Assembly: GCF_031755915.1 (NCBI RefSeq)
Contig: NC_083379.1
Location: forward strand, 45,516,001-45,580,000
Source of the DNA: Ziziphus jujuba
Taxonomy: Eukaryota > Streptophyta > Magnoliopsida > Rosales > Rhamnaceae
Direction of reading: 5' to 3'
DNA: 64,000 nucleotides
Position 1 is the stretch's first letter. The number at the start of each line of letters is the position of its first letter. The position numbers were made by a program, and so were the translations under genes. The notes under the pieces were generated by a model. The model did not search any database. It saw nothing but the letters and a program-made list of their open reading frames with translations, and was not told the origin of the DNA. Positions 1 to 12,029 of this stretch are shown piece after piece.

Positions 1-168
1 AAGTAGTCCAAAAGGACAACGTATTTATAATATATATATATTTTTTGATATTCAGATTTATAATAAATTGAAAAGAAGAAAATATTATACAGCTGAAGAT
101 CTTGAAATCTAGAATGATGAAATAATTTACACAAATGGACAACATATTTAATAATAAAAAGAACAAAG

Positions 169-218
<50 letters not shown>

Positions 219-567
219 CGAGATATTGACCACTGAGTTCAATTAAGTCTATATATATCACTAGAAACCAGAATCTTGCGGGGGAACTTGCTTTTATAGT
301 ATTTTTATGCCTTTGTTTGGTCTCAAATTGATGGAATATGGTTTTTAGTGTTAATATAATTATTTTTTATGGTGATTCTGCTTTTTGTAAATGAAGCAAA
401 AATGCGGTTGCAGCTTGATCAGGTGCTTTGTCCACTTGACCAATTTGACCCTAATTGAGCCTAATTTGAAAATAAAAACAAAAATTTAAAGCCAAAAATT
501 TAAAAACATTTCATCAATTCTATTCAATGGGTAAATTTCCTCAGTGATTTATAAAGTGTAAGCTATT

Positions 568-607
<40 letters not shown>
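1..607. other. AT-rich gene-free DNA with (TA)n runs
   Basis: No coding region with family similarity is visible. The stretch holds two long (TA)n microsatellites at about 175-213 and 573-606. The second directly abuts the left end of the fold-back element that starts at 608. Confidence 0.6.
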
Positions 608-609
<2 letters not shown>

Positions 610-2007
610 TGCGTCTACAATGTGGAAAAATCGCATTCTACCCATCCGGACGAAAAACATGATTTTACTTTTGACCGTTTGATTAAAACCAATGGTGCAG
701 ATCAAAATCATAAATTTTCTCTCAAAAATTCATTCCTACGTGTTGAGAACATCTTTCTACAGCCTTCCCTTCCCTTCGTCTTCTGCTACCACCATTCCAC
801 CTTTCTTTATTTCCTCTTCTCCTCTGTCTCCTCTATCTTTTTTTTTTTTTTTCTTAAATAAAATTTGGGCGACATCCCAGACCTTCCAAAACCCACCGCC
901 CAGGCCTTTCCTGCTATCACCCTCAAATCACTCCACAGAAACTAAGATCCCCATACTATTATCAAATCGCTTTGCAGTCCCTCATCTCACCTCGTCATTT
1001 TCCAGTTACCAAATTTTAGAATACCGATTTATAAATAAAAATAAAATAAAAATCAACAATCGGATCTCACTCAGTTCTTCAATCCTTCAATAATGGCAAA
1101 ATGGACCAAATAACTCATTCTTCAATGGAAAAGTAATGGAATATTTGGTCATGTATTTTACCAAAAAAAATAAAAATAAAAAATAAATATTTGGTCTTGG
1201 ACCTTTACTAATCATGAGATTTAAGTTTTTTTTTTTTTTTAAATATAAAATCATACTTAATTCGCCCTTGCAAGAAGAAACCAACTTCCACAAGATGTTG
1301 GGTGGTTTTAGATTTCTAATTTTTTATTTAAGGGGAAAAAAAATTATCTGCAAGATAATCTTTGGATTTGGTTCTCCGTCTGCTCAGCAACCTTGATTTT
1401 GCTTTACAACCCAAAAATGGAATAACAAGGCTTTTATTACTTGGAAAAAGATAATACATATGGCATTTAAAGAATGCTGAGTTCTGAGTACTCCACACTC
1501 CAGTAATACTTGAAATTTTTCCCTCCCACATCCTTTCCTTCCCTTCTCCTTTTCTTTTTCTCTGCTTCCACTGTTCCACCTTTCTTCATTACCTCTTCTC
1601 CTCTGTCTTCTTTGTCTTTTTTTAAAAATAAAATCTGGCAGTGGATTGGATTTGGGATTGTGCCAAGGCGGTGGCCTGGTTTTGGGATCCTGGACGGTGG
1701 GTTTCGAAATCTTGGGCGGTAGGTTTCGGAAGGTCTAGGACGTCGCCAAGATTTTATTTAAGGAAAAAAAAAAAAAAAAGATAGAGGAGACAAAGGAGAA
1801 GAGGAAATAAAGAAAGGTGGAATGGTGGTAGCAGAAGATGAAGGGAAGGGAAGGCTGTAGAAGATGTTCTCAGCACGTGGGAATGAATTTTTGAGAGGAA
1901 ATTTGTGATTTTGATCTGCACTGTTGGTTTTAATAGAACGGTCAAAAATAAAATTACGTTTTTGGTTCAGATGGATAGAATGCGGTCTTTCAGCATTGTA
2001 GACGCAC

Positions 2008-2008
<1 letters not shown>
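608..2008. mobile_element. Fold-back / long-TIR transposable element, non-autonomous
   Basis: The left end reads AGTGCGTCTACAATG from 608, and its exact reverse complement closes the element at 1994-2008. The inverted similarity runs inward for about 320 bp on each side (about 608-925 against 1690-2008), including a long pyrimidine-rich tract and a poly-T/poly-A run. The arms match roughly nine bases in ten by eye. A third, partial copy of the arm in left-arm orientation lies at about 1505-1640, so the middle is itself rearranged. No transposase is recognisable. The short open frames inside are arm sequence and not credible genes. Both ends sit in (TA)n, so a target-site duplication cannot be read. 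A Mutator-like or other long-TIR DNA transposon derivative is likely; the superfamily is undecided. Confidence 0.75.
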
Positions 2009-2046
<38 letters not shown>

Positions 2047-2148
2047 CTATAGCAGTTATACGGTATTTCCTTAAAACTAATGATTTTTATTGATTAGAAA
2101 ACATATAGAGAAGCCATAAGAGATTAACTAATATTAAATCGAAAATTA

Positions 2149-4121
2149 TCAAAGACCGCAGTAGGCCTTAGCCGTAGAGTCGGTTTTAGGACCCGGTGCC
2201 GTATAAAAGTAATTAAGTAATCCATAATGTTCGAAGGCCTTGAACTTCAATGGGTGTTGTTCATCAACTACCTCCACAGGGATCTCTATAATTCCATTAT
2301 GGTACGAAAATACCCCCACTGAGAATCTTTCTCTGCTTCCCTTCATCACTACTCTATGCGCAGCTGAATGTATTCTATCATTACTCCATGCCTGCAATAA
2401 CATTACCCCCATATCAAAATCATTTAATAAGCTACAGCTAATATATCAAAGTCTCATAAACATAGTTGTAGTAGGTTGCCTAATCGATGCAAGTGGATCC
2501 ATCATTGGAGATTATAGGAGCATGTCAACTTCTACCTTCAATGCTTTTTTATATATGACAAAAAAGTCTGTTATATATATGTATATATATATATCCCTAC
2601 TATGATAGTTAATGACCGCCATATTATAATGGGACGGATTCAATTATATGTAATTTTAAGGATAATTAAGTATTTTACCCTTAAAATATTATAGCTTGAC
2701 AAATATATATATATATATATATACATATATAATTGGCCATTCCACCTTAATGTGGGCATCCATGCCCGTAACATAAATTTTTTTTTAATTTTTTTATTCC
2801 CTAATCTCAACCTTAAAAAAGACAGTTCTGATCTAAGAACTCCTATATATATATAGATAGATGTCCTTTTATAATGCGGTGTTCACATTTTTTTTAAAGT
2901 GTGCAGACCTATATTAGGTAACTTGTTATATGAAATTTTTCTCAAACAACATATTGTCAATGTATGTTAGCATATTAAAAAACTCGTGAACTTTCATACA
3001 ATAAAAATTTTGTATATAGACATATATGCAATTTTTCTTTTATTTGGAAAAAAAAATTGTCCAAAATTGTCATGTATGATGAAACAATATTTTGTAATAT
3101 ATTGTGTGATATTGTTCTAAATCGACCATAGACCATTTCCCTTTTTACTTGGGTGTATTGAACACACCCATAATTCTGAACTTCATGACACAAGAAAAAT
3201 TTCTACCGTATGAAAGAATGACTTTATATATATGTATGTATTTGTACAAGTAGCTAGTTTAATTTTGCATGGTTAGTTACCCACCAGAAATGCATCTCCT
3301 GCTAAGACAAGGAAGGAAGAAGGAGAAGGTTCAAATCCAATCCAATAACCATCTTTAGTTTTGAGTTCAAAACCCTCAACCTCATTTTGATGAAGTATGG
3401 TTATGAAGCTCTTGTCTGTATGGATCTCACACCCGACATCCGATTCGTCTATCTCCGGCGCTCTGTATTTGATTTGCCGGAGCAAATAAGTGGTCGATCC
3501 AACGTGAGAATCATAGTACTTCTCTGCACCATAACTTTCAAAATCCATTCTCTTCACCATCTGTTCCAACTCTGCTACTAGTTTTGTGTACGAAAGAACA
3601 GTTTCACTACCCAAAAATTAACAATCAAATACAAATTAAAATAAATTAATATATATATATATAAAATGAATAGGAAAATTTGAAGAGAGGCAGGGTATGT
3701 AGAAATTTGAATATTTAATATATCCTAATTACCAGAAACTATGATTTCCTGCAGGCCACATGAGATTTGTGAAACTTTGAACAGCTTCAAGAGTGGTTGT
3801 GTTTTCGATTCCCAAGCTTTCATGGAGCGAAGGGACATGAGGAGTCGTAGCAGAGTTTCCAGCAGCATAACCGAAGTAAGGCTTATCGGAAATGTTTTTC
3901 ATCTTAATCTCGGTTGGCAAATCGAAAAGCTCTTTTAATTCTCTGAAGATTGAATCATGAAGTTGCGGAGACATTTTATCATATTTTGCCACGGAACAGC
4001 CGTATTGTTCGAGTGCTTGTCGAGCATCAATGGCTGTAGAGGACCAACAACTTGTTCCTGGCTTCAAATTCTCTTTTGAGAAATCAATAGCAGGAAGCTT
4101 TGCTAATGGTTGTGCACCCAT
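2149..4121 (-). CDS. AOP-like 2-oxoglutarate/Fe(II)-dependent dioxygenase (copy 1, intact)
   Basis: Predicted soluble plant 2-oxoglutarate-dependent dioxygenase that oxidises a small molecule using Fe(II), O2 and 2-oxoglutarate; the substrate is unknown. Three exons: 3733-4121, 3285-3606 and 2149-2391, joining without frame error to 317 aa, normal for the family. The N-terminal DIOX_N region carries the AOP-type motifs LKPGT, LFDLP and PLHESLGI-like (here SLHESLGI). The Fe(II) triad is H192, D194 and H249, and the 2-oxoglutarate-binding R-x-S is R259/S261. The ATG at 4119-4121 begins MGAQPL and matches the paralogues. Donors are TG|GTAATT and CTG|GTGGGT; acceptors end in GGGTAG and TTGCAG. 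Intron 2 is long (893 bp). An AT run at about 4158-4178 just upstream could supply a TATA box. Similarity is to AOP1-like proteins; glucosinolate chemistry should not be assumed outside Brassicales. Confidence 0.9.
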
Positions 4122-4329
4122 ATAGAGTTCGTCCTAACGAGGAGTATCACTAAGATATATATATATATATATATATATGGTTATATGATTAGTGATCATT
4201 TATTTATAGTAGTAGCACTGGTTTGAATCTGCTTCAAAAGCAATTCCAAGTGATAATAAATAAATAATTAAATAATATTTGTTTATAATTAATGAGCTCC
4301 TTGGAGAGAAAAACCTTGTTTACTATGTT

Positions 4330-4370
<41 letters not shown>

Positions 4371-6343
4371 CTCCTTTTGTGAGTACTTTTTGAAGTCAGA
4401 ATTTTAACTCGTAAAGAGTAAGTTTCTACAATTTCTCTAGCTATTTTCAGTAATAGTATCAATAAGTTTTCAAGGTCGGCAAGAAAAGCTATGTGTATGG
4501 AGCATATATCAAAGTTAGGACTTATCCAAAACATATGAGAGAAAATAACAATTTTTTTTTGTTTAGACAAAAATGAATGCCGGAAAGCATTAATGCTATA
4601 TATGAAGTATGAACAAGAGAAGTTAAAAGCAATCAATTCAATAAGCCTGCATGCATCTCCAACCTATTAATTAATCAAATTTATTAATATATGATGAGAA
4701 TTAATTGGAAATTAAGTTTGAAGCTCTTTTCACATTGTGAAGAGGCTGATTTTTTTATTTATTTGTTTTTAATCATCAAGATCAAGTTCCTCTGTTTTTA
4801 AAATTGGCATGATTCATGGACTACTTTTATTAGATAATTCTTGCATATTTTTATGCTCGAACATATACAATAATTGCGTGGCCAATCACGTGTGTTTCTA
4901 CGTGAAAGTTTGAATCCGATTCAAGACTCTTCTTACAAGATTGGCCTTAATCTGCATTCAAGAGTTCCTTTATTTGGCGAAGCATTGAAATTTTCAAAAC
5001 AGGGATAAATGTATGCTCAAGTTTGTTTTTTTAAATATTTTCTGTCAATTTAATTTTATGGTGATTGGTGATGGTGATGTGGACACCTCACTCGGAAAAC
5101 AAATTTAGGATATAAAATTTGAAAAGCAGAAGGCTGTAGCATTTTGTTTTTTTTAATAACTTGGTTAAATTCTAAAAGTAAAATCGGACCATATATCTAG
5201 GCATATCCTGAAGGGACCCGTATCCACGTTGAAGTGGGATAGAATATGAAAGACCTCACATGATAACATTGTCGTAGAAAACATCTAATTAATTGTTCAA
5301 AAAACATGAAAAAGGATTGCTTAATATATTGGATCTATCTTTAATTTGTTCCATAATTAAAGCATGCTTTTGCCATATAATTAGGGTACAAGTGTCGGCA
5401 GATATGTTTTCTAAATTAAACCAAACCTACCTCAACAACCGCGCCCCTTTATTATTTTTTTAATTGGTGCATTTTCCTCTAAACATGTTTTCACATTTTA
5501 AAATCCTAAATTTTTTCTTGATATTTTGGTTTCTAAATAAAATTTCTCATGAAATTTTATCCTTCAAGTGTCAACATACTATTATTTTAAGAATTATTTA
5601 AGTAAGCGAAGTTCAATTTAAAGATAAAGTTCAGGGATTAAATTGTCAAAAAAAATAATAATTAAGGATTAAATTATCAAAACATGTTTAGTTTAAAGAG
5701 AAACACATCAATTATTATTATTATTTTTTTTGGAAAACACATCGTCACTTGAGTATAAAGTATAACATTGAGTGATAGTTTAGTTTACTATAACTTAGCT
5801 TTAACATATTGTTACCCTAATATGCTTTTCTGAAAAATAATATTATTTATCATCCCTCACCCGTGTAATTATCACTAACGAGATTAGGTGATTTTTTTTT
5901 TTTAAATTTTTATGTAAGCTTTTAATATTAAAAAATAAAAAACAATTCAAATGCCTCCAATTTTTCTATATAGATTTTAGTATTAAAAAATATGGATGAT
6001 ACTTCTGATGGTCATAATAATTAAAAAGGTCTTGGATAAATTGAGACCCATTGTAAAATCATGGCCTAGCCTATAATTCCAGATAAATAGGAGCGTCTAT
6101 ATAAAATGCAATAAAGGTTTCACACTGAACATCTGAATTTCTCTTGCAGTACTTTTTGACCCACTGAAAAGCAGTGAAAGTAAGTCAGATCAATAGCCCA
6201 CACCCAAAAAAAATAAGATATTAAACGAGAACTTAGAGACATTTACATACTATTATTATGATTTTATTATTACAATTATTATTATATTATTCAGGAGCTA
6301 GATAACTAAGTAGCAGACGGCTCAATGCATATGAAAACCAAGT
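4122..6343. other. Gene-free spacer between dioxygenase copies 1 and 2
   Basis: No coding region is supported. It contains the presumed promoter of copy 1 (TA run at about 4158-4178), a 37-base T run at 4334-4370, and otherwise ordinary AT-rich DNA down to the 3' end of copy 2. The minus-strand open frame around 4289-4636 is created by the T run and is not a gene. Confidence 0.6.
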
Positions 6344-7820
6344 TCAAACACCACAGTAGGCTTTAATAGCACATCCATACTTTTTTGATTCTTCAGCTTG
6401 AGTGAATCGAAGGTAGTCGAAGTTATTAAATGGTTTATATCTTAATGGGAATTGGTCATCCACCAGCTCTTCAGGTACTTTTATAAGCCCATTGTTGAAT
6501 GAGAACAGTCCCAACGAGTATCTGATTTTGTTCTCTTTCATTATCACTCGGTGATCACAAGAAGGTATCCTGTCATTACTCCAGGCCTACATATACAAAT
6601 CAACCAAAAACAGGACAAAGATTATTGTAATAAACTCATATATATATATATATATATGATCAAACTCAAATTTAAATCCTTAGTATTTTTTAAATTGCAT
6701 TAAAAATTAAAATTTAAAATTAAATCTATTAACTTTCAATCTCAACATAATTCATTTTTTTTAAATAAAATTTTAATATATTACCATGTACGTATAATTG
6801 TTTTTAAAATTTAAATTTCAGTATTTATTATAATTTAAAAATTAATAAAAAAACTCTTGATCTTTATATAAAGTTAACTGTATAGATAAAATTTTTATCT
6901 ATTGAACGACGATAATATATCTAATGAATTAATCAGGATGAGACTTGCAGATGCCAAACAAAAAAAATTGTTGTATATATGTATATATGATGATTGAAAG
7001 AAAAATAACATACCATCAAAACATCACCAGCCAAGACTAGAAACGATGAACCAGAGGGTTCCACATCGATCCACTGACCGTCCTTTGTTTTAATTTGTAA
7101 ACCACTAATTTGGTTCTGATGGAGTGTGGAAATGAAGGTCCTGTCAGTGTGAGACCATAATCCGAGATCAGGTTCGTCGGGACGACGTGTTCTGTATCTG
7201 AAACATCGGAGAAGATAACTGTTCCATTCCATGTGAGACTCGCATAGCCTCTCCACACCATAGCTATCAAACAGCATTCTTGTCACAGTTCCATTGATTT
7301 CCGCCACCAGCTTTGAGTAGGTCTGAACAGTCTCTCTGATTTAAAAAAAATAAAAATAAAATAAAAAAACGAACATATTAAAACGAAACAAGGCATGGAA
7401 ATTAATTAACATAGGAAATATTGAATTAATGGATAAGAAATTATACCGAAAATGATCATTCCCTTGAGGCCACATGATGTTGGTAAAATGTTGAGCACCT
7501 TCTAAAGTAGTAGGATTATCAATTCCCAAGGATTCATAGAGAGGAATGAAGGAATACCGCCCAAAATAGCTATGGTATGGCCTATCACTGGTATTCTGCA
7601 TTTTAGTTTCTATTGGAAGATTAAACAAATCATCAACCACGGCAAACATGGAGCTGCCAAGTTCCATGGAAACTTTGTCATAGACAACTTCAACGCAGCC
7701 GTATTCCTCGAACGCATACCGGACTTGTTTGCACGCAGAGATCCATGAATCTGTTCCAGGCTTCAAGTTCTCTTTAGTCAAATCTATAACAGGAACCTTC
7801 ATCTCTGTTTGAGATCCCAT
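6344..7820 (-). CDS. AOP-like 2-oxoglutarate/Fe(II)-dependent dioxygenase (copy 2, intact)
   Basis: Same family and predicted role as the gene at 2149-4121. Exons 7447-7820, 7014-7335 and 6344-6586 give 312 aa with conserved intron positions; exons 2 and 3 are exactly as long (322 and 243 nt) as in copy 1. The HTD iron motif is H187/D189, the distal histidine is H244, and R-x-S is R254/S256. The N-terminal part carries LKPGT, LFNLP and PLYESLGI. It is the most divergent copy, with LLRCFRYRTRRPDEPD where the others have basic/acidic variants ahead of the HTD. The start at ATG 7818-7820 (MGSQTE) aligns with the other copies. A TA run at about 7848-7862 lies some 30 bp upstream of the ATG. No lesion was seen, so it is probably functional. 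Confidence 0.9.
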
Positions 7821-8699
7821 AATAGTCTTAATAGTAATAGTAATAATATATATATATATATATTTTTTTTTTTCTTCCTCAAAAACTTGATAGTTTTTGA
7901 TAATGCACTGAAATAGTTGAATTTCCTCTTTACTTAAAGTAGATGTATTTATACAAGTGTGGCATGAGCATGATGAGATAATTGCATCATTTCTTAAATG
8001 ATTACTTAATCATGAAACAATGAATTTTTAATTTTTTTTAAGTGCTTGGTGTTACTCATCAACCAGCATAGGATCCGAGTCCATAAAAGTTTGGTTAGGT
8101 ATAATAATTAGTGAAATAGCGTCAATTTAGTTTTTTTAATTAAATATACTAAGCCTCATATAAATTTATAAAGCCTAAAATAATAAGAAGTCAGACAAAA
8201 ACCCTTGCTGCTCTCATGAACAGGTATATGGGACCAGTTTATAGGGGTATATTTCGTTAAACTATGAGAGCTTTGGTGGGGTTGATAGCAACTCTAACAA
8301 TTAATTTAATCGGAATTTTGTAAACTAATAGGCAAATAAGGAAAATAGACCACTCAGAGAATTACAAATTGAGCAATTTGTTTTCTAAGAATTGACATCA
8401 TTGAGCTTATCTTTTTTCAGGTGCGCAACAGTAAGAATTATTATATAGACAATAGGAGGTCTGTGATTTTATCATGTCCTTGCTTTTGATTGCCAAAAGG
8501 GTAACAAGCTGTAATAATTCGTCAAAAGTTTGTTCATTCTAGATTCTAGCTACTGTAGAAAGTAAAAGATAATTTCACTGATTGGTTTGTATTTGGGTTA
8601 TAGTTTTGTTAGTGAAAAAAAGTTTCATTGTCTTTAAAGGACATCGTTAGTCGTAAAATATTATCCTGATCTACGACCACATCAGGGTGTTCGTTAAGA
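7821..8699. other. Gene-free spacer upstream of dioxygenase copy 2
   Basis: AT-rich sequence without a supported gene. It contains the short upstream region of copy 2 and grades at about 8.7 kb into sequence that is duplicated beside copy 4. Confidence 0.5.
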
Positions 8700-9182
8700 G
8701 CAACTTTGCCTTTCTCATCTCTAAAGGCTCTTTTATGGGGTCTATGTATTTTCCTAAGACAATATGAAGGAGTCGAAAACAGAGAATTTTCAGCAAAATG
8801 AGAAGAACAGAGTTTTTTTTTTTTTTGGTTAATACAAAACATGGAGAAGAGTGTATGACTTTAATTTGTAGAATAGAAAACTCTTTAGAATCTTAGGTTT
8901 GAGATTGGGTTTTATGTTGCTCAAAACTTTTACTACTGTGGAAAATAATAATAATAATAATAACAAGAAACAGAGAAAATGTGTACTTCATATACTTAAA
9001 AGGAATTTACAAATTACTTCATAGCACACCACGAAGCAGGGGAGAAAACACTCAAAGCTTGCATTGACAGTATTACATTAGAATTGCCCAACAGAACCAC
9101 CCATAAAAGTCATTAATCACCCAATACAGAAATACATTAACTTGTTAGATATATGTGGCACAGATTTCATCGGAAGAACATT
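8700..9182. repeat. Duplicated 3' flank of dioxygenase copy 3
   Basis: This 3'-side flank resembles 11,450-12,029 beside copy 4. Shared stretches include GAAGCAGGGGAGAAA, CATTGACAGTATTA and TTGGGTTTTATGTTGC in the same order. Copies 3 and 4 were therefore duplicated with their flanks as one unit. No gene is seen inside; the minus-strand open frame near 8609-8842 has no counterpart preserved in the other copy. Confidence 0.7.
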
Positions 9183-10695
9183 TCAAACACCCCAGTGGGC
9201 TTTGACAGGGCACTTGGATTTATAACCCTCATCGGTACAAAAGAAACGAAGTAGGCCAAGATGATTGAATGGCTTATACTTCAATGGATGTTGGTCATCA
9301 ACAAGTTCTTGAGGGACTTGCACCATACCATTGCTGAATGAGAATTGTGCAATCGAGTATCTGTCTTGGTTCCCACTTACCACAGCTCGGTGGTTAGAAG
9401 ACACTATTCTGTCATTGCTTCATGCCTAATTAATTAAAGACCCATGATTAATTAACCTCTTTAAAAAAGAAATTTCCACTATATGAAATCAGTACAAAAA
9501 ATATTTAGATTGGATTGGGATTATTATTAATTGTAATAAAGGCACACCATTAGTGCATCACCGGCCATGAATACAAATGATGAAGGTGGCGGCTCAACTC
9601 TAAGCCAATCTCCATTCTTCATTTCCACCTCCAGACCATCAGTTTGATTTTGATATAATATAGTTGTGAAACTCTTGTCTGTATGAGTGCTAAAGCCATA
9701 CTTGTGGTGCTCTATTTTTCAACATTTGAAGAAGGTAGGTGATGGAGGCAGCATAAGATTTACAGTACTTGTCAAGTCCATAGCTTTCAAACATCATTCT
9801 GGTTACCATGTGGTCAAGTTCTTCTGCTAGTGTTGCAAAGGAATATGCACATTCACTAACCAAAGGAAAGAAGGCGCTAATATTAATATATTTACTCTTA
9901 AAAGCTGTTACAATTTCAGCAACACTAATACTCAAGAAATTAACTAATAAAACAGATAAAAAACACATAGAATTTACGAGATTCGATTCAAGATTGAATC
10001 TACGTCCTCGGAGCTCCACAAGGAGTTCAATGCACTATAACAGAATTGTTTTACAGAATATAAACTGTTGCTGCAGAACTCTATTTCTGTTAGGATTCTT
10101 GGAAAGCTTTACGTGACTATACCAGCTTCTATCTAAACCACCAAGCCAAAACTCACAGTTTTGTTTAATGATATAAGGGGAAATGATGTAGTTTTGCTGA
10201 CAGCAACTATGCAGCAAAAAATAAGCCTCCTCAAGCTTGACTTCTTTGAATCATATAACCAACAAAATCATAATGTAAAATTTCTTAGAATATATGTATT
10301 TGGAGGTATATACTTACCTGAAACGATAATTTCCAGTGGGCCACATAGCATTTGTGAAAGTTTGAATTCCCTCCAAAGATGTAGCATTGTCAATGCCCAT
10401 GCTTTCATGGAGAGGAATTTTCGGTCTTTGACCAACATATCCATTCAAGGGCTTGCCATATACATTTTTCATTTTGGTTTGTGTTGGAAGATCAAATAAG
10501 TCTTTCAAGGCACCAAATATTGCATTATTTAGTTGACTAGTAATTTTATCATCATACAATAATATAAAGCATCCATACTCTTCTAGTGCTCTTTGAACAT
10601 CTTTGCATGCCAAAACCCATGAGTTTGTGCCAGGCTTAAGTCTCCTCCGAGAAATCGAGGACAGGAAGCTTTGCCTGTTGGACTTCCGAACCCAT
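9183..10695 (-). pseudogene. AOP-like 2-oxoglutarate-dependent dioxygenase pseudogene (copy 3)
   Basis: Three exon-like blocks align with copy 4: about 10,318-10,695, 9548-9855 and 9183-9425. Three separate lesions are visible. (1) In exon 1, a 2-nt deletion beside the LKPGT motif creates a TAA at 10,636-10,638, about 20 codons after the ATG at 10,693-10,695. (2) In exon 2, a 14-nt deletion just before the iron-binding HTD (exon length 308 instead of 322) shifts frame and yields a TAG at 9690-9692. (3) In exon 3, the conserved Trp of AWSND is TGA (9420-9422). Splice sites and much of the downstream protein similarity survive, so decay is fairly recent. Intron 1 is expanded to 462 nt against 89 nt in copy 4 by inserted sequence. 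It is unlikely to make an active enzyme. Confidence 0.92.
9905..10265. mobile_element. Insertion of about 360 bp in intron 1 of the dioxygenase pseudogene
   Basis: Compared with the 89-nt intron of copy 4 (12,680-12,768), intron 1 of copy 3 contains extra, somewhat more GC-rich sequence between two stretches that do align (TAACCAAA near 9858 and ATAATGTAAAATTTCTTAG near 10,270). It includes ACGTCCTCGGAGCTCCACAA near 10,001. No terminal repeats or target duplication could be fixed by eye, so the element type is unknown and the ends are approximate. Confidence 0.45.
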
Positions 10696-12029
10696 ATATG
10701 ACAACTTTCCTAAGGCTAATTGAGCGTCTGGTTCTTTTTCACCTAGTAGATAGGTTCGAACTTGATCAGAATCGTCACACAGATCATTCAAATTGTGCCT
10801 ATAGTTGTTCTTTTCTCGTAGTGGAACCTATATATTCACAAAAATTAATTATATACGCCAGCATAAGGTTACTACTAAATTAATTAAATAGAATAAGATT
10901 TGTGACTTTGTGAATCTTTATGTCTTTTGTGGAGTAAGATGTATACCTGCCTAGAAGACCAATACGGTTCATTAATTTAATTATTAATATAATTGATCAC
11001 TAATTCTAAATAAAACACTAGCTTTGATGGCCTGCCGAAGTGACAATACTGTAGAGACCCTCTTCCATCTTGTCATTTGATTACTTTTTTTTTTTTTTTT
11101 TTTGGGGTAAATAATTGTCATTTGATGACTTAATAATTAATGAAGACTATATTATGCTACTAATGTGTCATTATTTTCGGATCACACCATATAATATGTA
11201 CAACTAATAATTTAATTTGGACTATGAAAATATTATTTTAGTTTGGAAAAATTATACAATAATTTTGCAAAAACTTAAGAAATTAACTTTGATTACCAAC
11301 TTTTTCCAGGATTCCCTGTCATAAGAAATTACTTTCTGAATCAAGAAGAATATCTTGAAATTAATTTTCAGCAAAGGGAAAGTAGACATTGAAATAGTTT
11401 TGATACTATGAAGGACAATTTGACGGATTCGACAGGCTAGAAATAGTCCTAGAGGCTCTTTTATATGGTTTATGTATTTTTCTAAGAGAATAACAACAGA
11501 GAAAAGCAGATTTTACTTTGTTTTATTTAAATACAGAAAATGGAGAAGAATGTGTGACTTTTTATTGTAGAGAACTCTCCAAAACTGATCTTATTCTTAG
11601 GTTTAAGATTGAAAAGAGTAGGTGATAACTCGGTCTGAAATGATGATTTGGACGCAGTTATGGACGCCATTAATAGTTTTGATGTTGGTAGGTATAAGCT
11701 TGTGTTTTGTTCCTTTTTCTCCTTTCAATCTGTCAAAATTGAACTGGTTGGGTTTTATGTTGCACTAATTTTTAGCACAGTGGAAAAGAATAATAAAAAC
11801 AGAGAAAGGTCTTTACTTGACATACAAGAAAGAAACTTATAAAGCTTTTTACTTCATAGCAAACCCCAAAGCAGGGGAGAAACACACATAGCTAGAGCAT
11901 TGACAGTATTAACATCAGAATCACCCAACAGAATTATCCATAATAGTTATTAATCATACATGAAGCGCATTAAGTTATTATATATATGTCCCACATATTT
12001 CATAGCACATATTTCATACAAAAAACGTT
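10696..12029. other. Spacer between dioxygenase copies 3 and 4
   Basis: Contains the upstream region of pseudogene copy 3 and, from about 11,450, the duplicated 3' flank of copy 4 that matches 8700-9182. A T run lies at about 11,086-11,103. No gene is supported. Confidence 0.55.

Noticed and set aside
622..1093. Plus-strand open frames as small proteins
   Set aside because: They are translations of the fold-back element arm; the mirrored arm gives a similar frame on the other strand (1754-1945), and no family similarity is seen.
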